From assembly GCA_947452685.1 (NCBI GenBank), contig CANGEF010000002.1:1-46541 (forward strand): a stretch of DNA of 46,541 nt, read 5' to 3'. Position numbers and translations under genes: made by a program. Source of the stretch: Flavobacteriales bacterium. GTDB taxonomy: Bacteria; Bacteroidota; Bacteroidia; Flavobacteriales_D; Sanyastnellaceae. This document shows positions 18,439 to 25,663 of the stretch, one piece after another. The notes beneath the pieces are model-generated. The model was not told the origin of the DNA. It searched no databases and saw only the letters and a list, made by a program, of their open reading frames with translations. Positions within the stretch are counted from its first letter, which is position 1. Each line of letters begins with the position of its first letter.

Positions 18439-20706
18439 ATGAGTCAAGTATTCGACCTAGACATGATTAAAAGCCACTACAGCAGACTTGCTGAACGAGT
18501 GGAAAGCGCAAGAAAAGTTGTTGGAAAACCATTAACGCTAAGCGAGAAAATTCTTTACTCACATCTTTGGGAAGGCTCAACTGACGTGGCTTTCGAGCGC
18601 GGAAATTCATATGTAGATTTCGCTCCAGACCGTGTAGCTATGCAAGACGCTACGGCACAAATGGCGCTGTTGCAATTCATGCAAGCAGGGAGAAAAAAAG
18701 TTGCTGTTCCTTCTACTGTTCACTGCGACCATTTGATACAAGCTCGTGTGGGTTCTACCACCGACTTGAGTGATTCATTGATTAAAAACAACGAAGTATT
18801 CAATTTCCTTTCAACCATTTCAACCAAATATGGAATTGGTTTTTGGAAACCTGGTGCTGGTATCATTCACCAAGTGGTGCTTGAAAACTATGCCTTTCCT
18901 GGCGGATTAATGATTGGAACCGATTCACATACCGTGAATGCCGGCGGATTGGGAATGATTGCTATTGGTGTGGGTGGTGCAGATGCTATGGACGTTATGG
19001 CCGGCATGGCTTGGGAATTGAAATTCCCGAAATTGATCGGTATTAAACTGACTGGAAAATTAAGCGGCTGGTGTTCTGCTAAAGACGTTATTTTGAAAGT
19101 AGCTGGAATTCTGACCGTGAAAGGTGGAACCGGTTGCATTGTAGAATATTTCGGTGAAGGTGCTACTTCGTTGTCTTGCACCGGTAAAGGAACCATCTGC
19201 AACATGGGTGCTGAAATTGGAGCAACCACTTCAACCTTCGGTTACGATGACAGCATGGAGAAATACTTGCGCTCTACCGGTCGTCCGGAAGTGGCAGATC
19301 TTGCGAACAACATTCGCGAACACTTAACTGGAGATGCTGAAGTATACGCAAATCCTGAAATGTATTTCGATCAAGTTTTAGAAATTAACTTAGACGAATT
19401 AGAGCCATACATCAACGGTCCTTTCACTCCAGACTTGGCTACGCCAATTTCAAAAATGAAAGAAGCTGCTGCGGCAAACGACTGGCCTACCAAGGTTGAA
19501 GCTGGACTTATTGGTTCATGTACCAACAGTTCTTATGAAGATATTTCACGCGCAGCATCGTTAGCGAAGCAAGCGGCTGAAAAAGGAATGGAGCCGAAAG
19601 CTGAATTCAGCATTACGCCTGGTTCAGAGAAAGTTCGTTTTACCATTGAGCGTGACGGATTTATTGAAACGTTCTCGAAGATTGGCGCGAAAGTATTCGC
19701 GAACGCTTGCGGACCATGCATTGGCATGTGGGCAAGAGCCGGTGCCGAAAAGAAAGAACGCAACACCATTGTGCATTCATTCAACAGAAACTTCTCTGCA
19801 CGTCAAGACGGAAATCCGAATACACTCGCATTCGTTGCTTCTCCAGAAATAACAACGGCATTGGCCATTGCCGGAGACTTAACGTTCAATCCACTTACCG
19901 ATTCATTAACGAATTCGAAAGGAGAGCAAGTGATGTTCGATGCTCCAACCGGATATGAATTACCGCCACTTGGATTCGATGTGAAAGATGCAGGTTACCA
20001 AGCCCCTGCTGAAGATGGAAGTGCAATTGAAATTGCTGTTGCACCTGACAGCGAGCGCTTGCAATTACTTGCTCCATTCGCAGATTGGGACGGACACAAC
20101 ATTGAGAACGCACGTGTCTTGATTAAAGCAAAAGGAAAATGCACAACAGATCATATTTCTATGGCTGGACAATGGTTGCGTTTCCGTGGTCACTTAGACA
20201 ACATTGCAAACAACACCCTAATTGGAGCAACCAACTTCTTCAACGGAGAACAGAATAAAGTGAAAAATCAAATCACCGGTGAATACGCTGAAGTACCTAC
20301 CGTACAACGCGCTTACAAAGCTGCAGGTATTCCGTCTATTGTTGTAGGCGATCAGAATTACGGTGAAGGTTCTTCACGCGAACACGCTGCCATGCAACCA
20401 CGTCACTTAGGTGTTCGAGCAATACTTGTAAAGAGCTTCGCGCGTATTCACGAAACAAATTTGAAGAAACAAGGAATGCTAGCGCTCACTTTCGCTAATG
20501 AAGCAGACTACGATAAAATTCAAGAAAACGATAAAATCAATTTCGTTGATTTGGTGAATTTCACAGCTGGAAAACCTTTGACATTGGAGTTGGTTCATGA
20601 AGATGGGTCGAAAGAAAACATTCTTGTAAACCACACCTACAACGATCAACAAATTGAATGGTTCAAAGCAGGCGGCGCCTTAAACCTAATAAGAAAATCA
20701 CTTTAA
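18439..20706 (+). CDS. acn: Aconitate hydratase
   Basis: TCA-cycle enzyme that interconverts citrate and isocitrate using a [4Fe-4S] cluster. From ATG 18439 the product is 755 residues, the length of mitochondrial-type aconitases. The cluster ligands are Cys361 in GSCTNSS and Cys424/Cys427 in NACGPCIG. Other family segments are present: [21 protein letters not shown], and the swivel-domain [16 protein letters not shown] with RPRHLG-like [10 protein letters not shown]. An upstream TTG at 18415 is in frame but lies within the -7 promoter box, so it is rejected. The gene is monocistronic between its own promoter and a strong terminator. Confidence 0.96.
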   Translation: MSQVFDLDMIKSHYSRLAERVESARKVVGKPLTLSEKILYSHLWEGSTDVAFERGNSYVDFAPDRVAMQDATAQMALLQFMQAGRKKVAVPSTVHCDHLIQARVGSTTDLSDSLIKNNEVFNFLSTISTKYGIGFWKPGAGIIHQVVLENYAFPGGLMIGTDSHTVNAGGLGMIAIGVGGADAMDVMAGMAWELKFPKLIGIKLTGKLSGWCSAKDVILKVAGILTVKGGTGCIVEYFGEGATSLSCTGKGTICNMGAEIGATTSTFGYDDSMEKYLRSTGRPEVADLANNIREHLTGDAEVYANPEMYFDQVLEINLDELEPYINGPFTPDLATPISKMKEAAAANDWPTKVEAGLIGSCTNSSYEDISRAASLAKQAAEKGMEPKAEFSITPGSEKVRFTIERDGFIETFSKIGAKVFANACGPCIGMWARAGAEKKERNTIVHSFNRNFSARQDGNPNTLAFVASPEITTALAIAGDLTFNPLTDSLTNSKGEQVMFDAPTGYELPPLGFDVKDAGYQAPAEDGSAIEIAVAPDSERLQLLAPFADWDGHNIENARVLIKAKGKCTTDHISMAGQWLRFRGHLDNIANNTLIGATNFFNGEQNKVKNQITGEYAEVPTVQRAYKAAGIPSIVVGDQNYGEGSSREHAAMQPRHLGVRAILVKSFARIHETNLKKQGMLALTFANEADYDKIQENDKINFVDLVNFTAGKPLTLELVHEDGSKENILVNHTYNDQQIEWFKAGGALNLIRKSL

Positions 20707-20710
20707 AAAT

Positions 20711-20743
20711 AAAAAAAGGGACTTGTTAAAGTCCTTTTTTTTT
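20711..20743 (+). terminator. Terminator after aconitase
   Basis: An A7-GGGACTT arm (20711-20724) pairs through a GTTA loop with AAGTCC followed by nine T residues (20729-20743), with one G-T wobble. It lies 5 nt past the aconitase stop and before the HMA lipoprotein start, so that gene probably has a separate promoter. Confidence 0.9.
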
Positions 20744-20755
20744 AATCTTCGCACT

Positions 20756-21133
20756 ATGAAAAATCTATTGTATCTCTTTCTTGCTTTAACACTCTTCGCA
20801 TGCGGAAACGCCACGCCAAACGCTGAAGCAACTCCTTCTGCTACCACGAATACAGTGGTAGACGGAACAAACAAAACGGAAGCAGTTCTTTCAATAAGTG
20901 GAATGACTTGCGCTGCCGGTTGTGGTGGGAAAATTCAAAAAGAACTGCAAGGAATTAAAGGAGTTGTTGCAACTTCATTGGATTTCGTTGAAGATCGAGA
21001 TGTGAATGTTGTGAAGGTGGAATTCGATCCGAATGTGGTGAAAGAAACAGACATGACAAATATCGTTAACACCATTGCCGATGGTCAATACCATGTTGTG
21101 AAAGCTGAAATAATTTCGCACAAAGCTTCCTAA
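20756..21133 (+). CDS. HMA (heavy-metal-associated) domain lipoprotein
   Basis: From ATG 20756 this is a 125-residue protein with a lipoprotein signal peptide; the lipobox LFAC places the modified cysteine at residue 16. After a short Ala/Thr-rich linker comes an HMA domain beginning LSISGMTCAAGCGGKI, with metal-ligand cysteines at 52 and 56. The spacing is CxxxC rather than the usual CxxC, a variant found in Bacteroidota. HMA domains typically carry Cu(I) or other soft metals, normally in the cytoplasm, whereas this one should face the periplasm. Its stop codon overlaps the start of ctaA (TAATG), so production of the two proteins is probably coupled. An in-frame start at 20723 falls within the terminator and is rejected. 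Confidence 0.85.
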   Translation: MKNLLYLFLALTLFACGNATPNAEATPSATTNTVVDGTNKTEAVLSISGMTCAAGCGGKIQKELQGIKGVVATSLDFVEDRDVNVVKVEFDPNVVKETDMTNIVNTIADGQYHVVKAEIISHKAS

Positions 21134-22179
21134 TGTCAACCCTTCAACAAACAAAAAAAAGACTGAACGCAGCAGGCAAGATTGGTCTCGTCTGCATGTT
21201 CTTAATCATTATTGCAGGCAGTTTCGTGCGCATCACCGGCAGCGGAATGGGTTGTCCAGATTGGCCAAAATGTTTTGGCTATTACATTCCGCCCACTGAT
21301 ATTTCAACCGTTCAATTGGAAGAAGGAAGAGCCTATTCCAAAGGTCAAATGGTCATTTATCATGATACCCTTTGGATAGCGCAACAAAACTTCAACTACA
21401 CATCTGAATTCTGGAAAACCAATATCGGAAAAGAAGCTGCACTGAAAGTTTATCCCAAGCATCAATACGCAGAATTCAATGCGTTTCACACTTGGACCGA
21501 ATACATCAACCGTCTTCTAACAGGCTTACTTGGGTTGCCCATTTTAGTCATGGTGTTTCTTTCAATGCTGTACTACAAAAAATCAAATGACTATTGGCCT
21601 GTTCTTTATTCTGTATTTGCCATTGTCATGATTCTTTTTGAAGCGTGGTTGGGGAAGATGGTGGTTGACAAAAATTTGAATACTTCAACCATTACTTTAC
21701 ACATGGTAGGGTCATTGGGAATCTTACTGAGTTTGCTCTTTCTCATTCGCAGAACCAGCGAAAAAGCTACTTACCACATTCCACCTGTTCTTCGAAAAGC
21801 ACTCTCTTTTTTCTTCATCATTCACTTGGTTCAACTTTTACTGGGAACCCAGGTAAGAGAGTCTGTTGATTTACTTCTTGAAAATGGTGTTGGAAGAAAT
21901 ATTCTCATAGACAATTTGCCCGTTGGATTTAAAATACACCGAAGCTTTTCCATCTTAATTGTTATTTTGGCAACCATAATGTACTTCCAATACAAGCGTT
22001 TGGACATTAAACCAAGAAAATTTTCCTTCTTGTTTATTGTTCTTGTATTTGAAATACTCTTCGGTGTAAGCCTTGCCTATCTAGGGTTACCGATTGCCCT
22101 TCAGCCTTTACATTTGCTTTTTTCGATCATCCTTTTCGCTCTGAGCGGAATGTTATTGTTGGAATCGAAAAAGAAATAA
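21133..22179 (+). CDS. ctaA: Heme A synthase (CtaA/COX15)
   Basis: Integral membrane enzyme that oxidises heme O to heme A for cytochrome c oxidase. The 348 residues have about eight hydrophobic segments and the signature GSFVRITGSGMGCPDWPKCFG (29-49 region), then HTWTEYINRLLTG (119-131), LHMVGSLG, LLLGTQVRE and IHRSF with the expected heme-ligand histidines. Residues about 60-108, in the first extracytoplasmic loop, form an insertion relative to the CtaA sequences I can recall, with a pattern YSKGQMVIYHDTLWIAQQNF followed by a tryptophan. The start ATG overlaps the preceding lipoprotein stop (TAATG). No other oxidase-assembly genes are nearby. Confidence 0.93.
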   Translation: MSTLQQTKKRLNAAGKIGLVCMFLIIIAGSFVRITGSGMGCPDWPKCFGYYIPPTDISTVQLEEGRAYSKGQMVIYHDTLWIAQQNFNYTSEFWKTNIGKEAALKVYPKHQYAEFNAFHTWTEYINRLLTGLLGLPILVMVFLSMLYYKKSNDYWPVLYSVFAIVMILFEAWLGKMVVDKNLNTSTITLHMVGSLGILLSLLFLIRRTSEKATYHIPPVLRKALSFFFIIHLVQLLLGTQVRESVDLLLENGVGRNILIDNLPVGFKIHRSFSILIVILATIMYFQYKRLDIKPRKFSFLFIVLVFEILFGVSLAYLGLPIALQPLHLLFSIILFALSGMLLLESKKK

Positions 22180-22227
22180 ACACTTCATTTATTTTTTAAC
22201 ATTTCCTAATTTACTTTGGTCGACGAT

Positions 22228-22235
22228 TATCTTTG
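22228..22235 (+). promoter_or_regulatory. -7 box upstream of the 22253 membrane protein
   Basis: TATCTTTG is an exact TAnnTTTG match 17 nt before the ATG, with a GGGA stretch between them that could serve as a weak ribosome site. The nearest TTTG upstream (22215) is too close to be the -33 element. Confidence 0.4.
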
Positions 22236-22252
22236 ACCTTTGCAATTGGGAA

Positions 22253-23638
22253 ATGAAAGGTATATGCTTTTTGCTTTGGTTCACTTTTTATTGCTTGATT
22301 TCAAGTGCTCAGGAAAGTATGCCATTACGTTTGAAGCAAATTAAGCCCAATCGCTCGCTAGTTAATTTCCTGTCGTTAGATACCCTTCAACAATCTAAGC
22401 CTAATTTCAATTACGAACTTATTCTTTCTCATGGAAAATGGTATGCAGTCGGCAATGGAGACGGCCAAGTTTTCACACCTGAAAACGAAGCATGGAAAAG
22501 AATTGACAAGACTCGTTTAGAAGGATACCATTACAGTGCTTTCTTATTCGATTGCAATGGAACCCTTATGAAGTATGGCGGATACGGCTTCTGGAGAACT
22601 CATGGAATGTTTGTGTACTTCCATGAACCAAGTGGCGACTGGCAAATTCAACCCAGCGATCGTGACCTTCCGTTTAGTGGCAAGCTTGCTTACTTCAGCA
22701 GAAAAGAAAACAGTCTCTACTCGTTTGGCAATTTCATTTTTAATCAATCGATGAGCGAAGAGAAAAAATTTCTCGACAGCCTTTACCGAATTGATTTACT
22801 TACCATGAAATGGAAGAACCTTGGAAAGCTCAATTACGCGCTAATAGATAAGTATCACCTGCATTACCGACTGAATACGTTAGCTAACAATTCCGGATGT
22901 TTTGTCTTACCCATTAGCTCCGATTCAACTGCCATTTTTTTGAATTTCACAACACTTGAATATTCCATTTACAATTCAAAAAATAATCCGCGACTTTTTT
23001 ATTTTTTCCGAGAATTGCCTTTGAATCAACAAGCCTTTTCTGACAATTACGGATTGAAAATTCTTGCTACAGATTCCATTGACATTCTAGATTCTATTTC
23101 ATGGAGCGAAGCACTTGCTCAACCGTTGGAAACTTCCAATCTAGTCGACCCGCCAACAACCACGGTTGCCTTCAAGTATTATCTCATTCTAAGCGCAATT
23201 GGACTAACGTTCGGAGTCCTTCTTCTCCTGTATTTGTACAAACGAAAAAAAACAGCACTGGGAAAAACACAAATTCAAAGCGCTCTGACCTATTCAAAAA
23301 CACTTGACCTGACTATTTCCAACACAATCATCTTCCAAGGGGCCATGTATCCAATTGATTCTGAAGATTACTTTGTGATTCAAAAACTTTCGCTTCAAGA
23401 TGCTTCAACCATTGATTTAAACGACTGGCTTCAATTAGAAAATAAGCAGCCCGAAAATCAAAAGAAGCAACGCGCTGAATGGATTAAGCGTATGAATTCA
23501 TTTTTTAATTCAATCGGTTTTAAGGAAGAAGCTTTTCTTCGAGAAAGACAGGAAACAGATAAGCGCATGTTTGTATACAAAATGAACAGCATCCTTAAAG
23601 GAAACACAGAACACGAAAATACACCTTCCGAAAAATAG
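22253..23638 (+). CDS. Single-pass membrane protein with kelch/beta-propeller-like ectodomain, function unknown
   Basis: I do not recognise this 461-residue protein by name. A signal peptide (about 1-19, ending SSAQ) leads to a periplasmic region of some 290 residues with repeated short strands and aromatic/glycine turns (GKWYAVGNGDGQVFTPENEAW, KYGGYGFWRTHGMFVY, NSLYSFGNFIF, WKNLGKLNYA) that look like kelch-type beta-propeller blades. One membrane segment lies at about 309-328, followed by a basic stop-transfer (YKRKK) and a 130-residue cytoplasmic region ending in a charged helical stretch. The layout is that of a sensor or scaffold, but no DNA-binding or kinase motif is visible in the cytoplasmic part. 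A small tail-anchored protein gene follows on the same strand. Confidence 0.7.
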   Translation: MKGICFLLWFTFYCLISSAQESMPLRLKQIKPNRSLVNFLSLDTLQQSKPNFNYELILSHGKWYAVGNGDGQVFTPENEAWKRIDKTRLEGYHYSAFLFDCNGTLMKYGGYGFWRTHGMFVYFHEPSGDWQIQPSDRDLPFSGKLAYFSRKENSLYSFGNFIFNQSMSEEKKFLDSLYRIDLLTMKWKNLGKLNYALIDKYHLHYRLNTLANNSGCFVLPISSDSTAIFLNFTTLEYSIYNSKNNPRLFYFFRELPLNQQAFSDNYGLKILATDSIDILDSISWSEALAQPLETSNLVDPPTTTVAFKYYLILSAIGLTFGVLLLLYLYKRKKTALGKTQIQSALTYSKTLDLTISNTIIFQGAMYPIDSEDYFVIQKLSLQDASTIDLNDWLQLENKQPENQKKQRAEWIKRMNSFFNSIGFKEEAFLRERQETDKRMFVYKMNSILKGNTEHENTPSEK

Positions 23639-23716
23639 GTGAATCAGTCAAAACCACTCTTAACTTCAAGTAATTCATTTTCAAAATTTTAAATTCATGA
23701 AATAGGTGAAGAGTGG
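23633..23716. repeat. Short direct and inverted repeats in the 23639-23792 intergenic gap
   Basis: AAATAGGTGAA occurs at 23633-23643 and again at 23700-23710, and CCACTCTT (23654-23661) is inverted as AAGAGTGG (23709-23716). The first repeat overlaps the end of the preceding gene. These could fold the intergenic RNA or be chance; nothing else is visible in this 154-nt gap. Confidence 0.35.
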
Positions 23717-23792
23717 AACGGCCACCCAATTCACGCGAATTCTGTAGCGAACGCTTTTGCAAAGCAATTCATTTGCGCCAATACTTTTTGAA

Positions 23793-24158
23793 ATGAATCG
23801 CGTACAGGAAATTAAACATTGGCTGCAAGAAGGCAATCTCTACCGAGCGGAAAAGGCTATTCAAAACTGTCATAATGATCTGAAGCCCGAGGAAAAGGAA
23901 GAATTCGAAACCCTTTTAAATGAAATCAGTGTAAGACATTACAGATTACTTGCTGGCAAGGCTGTTCTTTCCAAAGATGAAACTTTACTGAAAATTTGCA
24001 TACAAAAACTAAAGGAAAAGAAGGCTCCGGTTGAAGGACTTCAAAACGCTCTCGATCAAATTATTTCCAATCGCAGGACTGCTCGATTTCAAAAATTTCT
24101 GATGATTATTTTCGGATTAATTACGATTGTATTTTCAGCTTTGTTCTTTCTGAACTAA
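23793..24158 (+). CDS. Small C-tail-anchored protein of unknown function
   Basis: From ATG 23793 this is 121 residues. The first 95 or so are helical and highly charged (VQEIKHWLQEGNLYRAEKAI, then PEEKEEFETLLNEI), like a short TPR-type helical hairpin array. The last 20 residues are a single hydrophobic segment ending LFFLN. With no signal peptide, the soluble part should face the cytoplasm, anchored at its C-terminus. The box TACTTTTTG ends 2 nt before the ATG, so the mRNA may be leaderless. It may work with the upstream propeller-like membrane protein, but this rests only on adjacency. Its last 4 nt overlap the convergent SPFH gene. Confidence 0.65.
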   Translation: MNRVQEIKHWLQEGNLYRAEKAIQNCHNDLKPEEKEEFETLLNEISVRHYRLLAGKAVLSKDETLLKICIQKLKEKKAPVEGLQNALDQIISNRRTARFQKFLMIIFGLITIVFSALFFLN

Positions 24159-25120
24159 TCCTTTTTCTTGGAAGTATCTAAAAGCGTATCCATACCCATC
24201 ATCTGCTTCATTACTTTTTGCATTCCATCAGGCGACCCGTCTAAAAACAAGACATTGCCTTTTCCATATTCCGCGAAATTCTTAATGGCTTCGGTCCACA
24301 TGGAAAACATAATCATTGAAGTATCTAAGTTCGCTTGCTGCATTTCTCTTGCTGCGTTTTGCATACCCTTAGCCACCTCTTCTCTGAACAACGCAACTCC
24401 CTGACCTCTCAATTGCGCAGCTTCTCTTTCCGCTTGCGCGGCAATCTTAATCGCATTTCCATCTGCTTCTGCTGCCTTTGTCTTCGTAATCAACAAGGCT
24501 TGACCTTCATTCTCTGCTGCTGCCTTCAAATTGCTTGAAGCCACAACCTGGCTCATCGAACGCATTACGGCTTCATCGAACGTAATGTCGTTAATCTGTA
24601 AATCGTGCAAATGATATCCCCATTCTTCAATGACATTATCGATTTGTTCTTTCACATGATCAATGATTTCATTGCGAAGAGAAAGAACTTCTGCTTGTTT
24701 TTTCGTGGCAACAAATGCACGAATATTTCCTTCAATGGTTCGAATTAAAGCTTGCATCAAGCTCTTTTCATCTATGAACTTGAAGGCAACTTTTTTAATA
24801 CTCTCTTCTGCATCGTTCTGAACAGAAAACAAAAGCATACTTTTAAAATAAACATTGGCTTGATCAATGGTTACCGCTTGAAACTCCAATTCCACCGAAC
24901 GATTCTGTGTTGAAATTCGTTTGAATATAGTTTCAACAAATGGAATCAGCAGGTTCAATCCTGGACGAATTACGCGACGGTATTTTCCAAAAACAGTAAC
25001 AACGGCAACATTTCCCTGTTGAACCGTTTTCAATCCAGAGAAAATAAGTAGCGCAGCAATTGCGAGTAAAATGTATAATGGCATGTTCTTTTTTTTACGA
25101 ATGTATCTAAACAATTTCAA
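24155..25120 (-). CDS. SPFH/band-7 family protein (prohibitin/slipin-like)
   Basis: Membrane-associated scaffold protein of the stomatin/prohibitin/flotillin group. The 321 residues start with a basic segment (MKLFRYIRKKKN), one membrane helix at about 14-30, then the SPFH domain (VQQGNVAVVTVFGKYRRVIR to about residue 200) and a long alanine/glutamate-rich coiled coil (KAAAENEGQALLITKTKAAE) ending around 265. The C-terminal 50 residues are Met-rich. Members of the family oligomerise into membrane microdomain rings and often regulate FtsH-type proteases. A second SPFH gene lies at 36459-37244, but that one has a lipoprotein signal, so the two probably act in different compartments. Confidence 0.88.
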   Translation of the reverse strand: MKLFRYIRKKKNMPLYILLAIAALLIFSGLKTVQQGNVAVVTVFGKYRRVIRPGLNLLIPFVETIFKRISTQNRSVELEFQAVTIDQANVYFKSMLLFSVQNDAEESIKKVAFKFIDEKSLMQALIRTIEGNIRAFVATKKQAEVLSLRNEIIDHVKEQIDNVIEEWGYHLHDLQINDITFDEAVMRSMSQVVASSNLKAAAENEGQALLITKTKAAEADGNAIKIAAQAEREAAQLRGQGVALFREEVAKGMQNAAREMQQANLDTSMIMFSMWTEAIKNFAEYGKGNVLFLDGSPDGMQKVMKQMMGMDTLLDTSKKKD

Positions 25121-25157
25121 TTATATCAGAATCCAAGCATTTCACTCTAAAAAAGTG

Positions 25158-25165
25158 TAATTTTG
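25158..25165 (+). promoter_or_regulatory. -7 box directly upstream of the phosphoribosyltransferase start
   Basis: TAATTTTG matches TAnnTTTG exactly and ends 3 nt before ATG 25169. A transcript starting at the usual distance would begin at or next to the start codon. No clear -33 TTG is seen. Confidence 0.4.
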
Positions 25166-25168
25166 AGC

Positions 25169-25663
25169 ATGCAGAATTCCGAACTACTCAACTCAGAAGA
25201 AATAGAGCAAAAGTTAACGCGCATGGCTTATGAAATAGCCGAGCGTCACTACACAGAGAAGAATATAGTCTTTATTGGTATTGAAGAAAACGGAGCTGCT
25301 GTTTCGAAAAGACTCTTTGAATTGGTGAAAGAAATTGTGACTATACCTTGTGAAATCAGTAGCATTCAACTTTCAAAAGACCACCCCATTGGAAGTGCAA
25401 AACTTTCATCTCCCCTTTCACTCAAAAACAAATGTGTTGTACTCATAGATGATGTCTTCAACTCTGGAAGCACACTTATGCACGCCGCATCATTCCTTGT
25501 TTCGCAAGATATTCATCGCCTAACTACAGCGGTGTTAGTGGAACGAAAGCACCGAAGATTTCCCATCAAAGCGGACTTCGTTGGATTGAAATTGTCGACC
25601 ACACTGAAGGAACATGTGACTGTGAGTATGGACGGAAAAAATTCTTCCGTGACGATTCGTTAA
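25169..25663 (+). CDS. Phosphoribosyltransferase family protein (PyrR/Hpt-like)
   Basis: A type I phosphoribosyltransferase of 164 residues. The PRPP-binding loop is VVLIDDVFNSGSTL (about 90-103), preceded by the FIGIEENGAA segment that contacts pyrophosphate and followed by AVLVERKHRRFPIKADFVG, which in PyrR and purine PRTases lies near the base-binding region. Enzymes with this layout salvage a nucleobase with PRPP, or, as PyrR, also bind pyr mRNA; the sequence alone does not decide between these. An in-frame TTG at 25163 lies inside the -7 box and is rejected in favour of ATG 25169. Its stop overlaps the end of the convergent TonB-dependent receptor gene by 4 nt. Confidence 0.82.
   Translation: MQNSELLNSEEIEQKLTRMAYEIAERHYTEKNIVFIGIEENGAAVSKRLFELVKEIVTIPCEISSIQLSKDHPIGSAKLSSPLSLKNKCVVLIDDVFNSGSTLMHAASFLVSQDIHRLTTAVLVERKHRRFPIKADFVGLKLSTTLKEHVTVSMDGKNSSVTIR

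Noticed and set aside
18888-19229. 113-codon open frame antisense to aconitase
   Set aside because: The sense strand is a well-supported aconitase; the antisense frame arises from its codon bias and has no recognisable domain.
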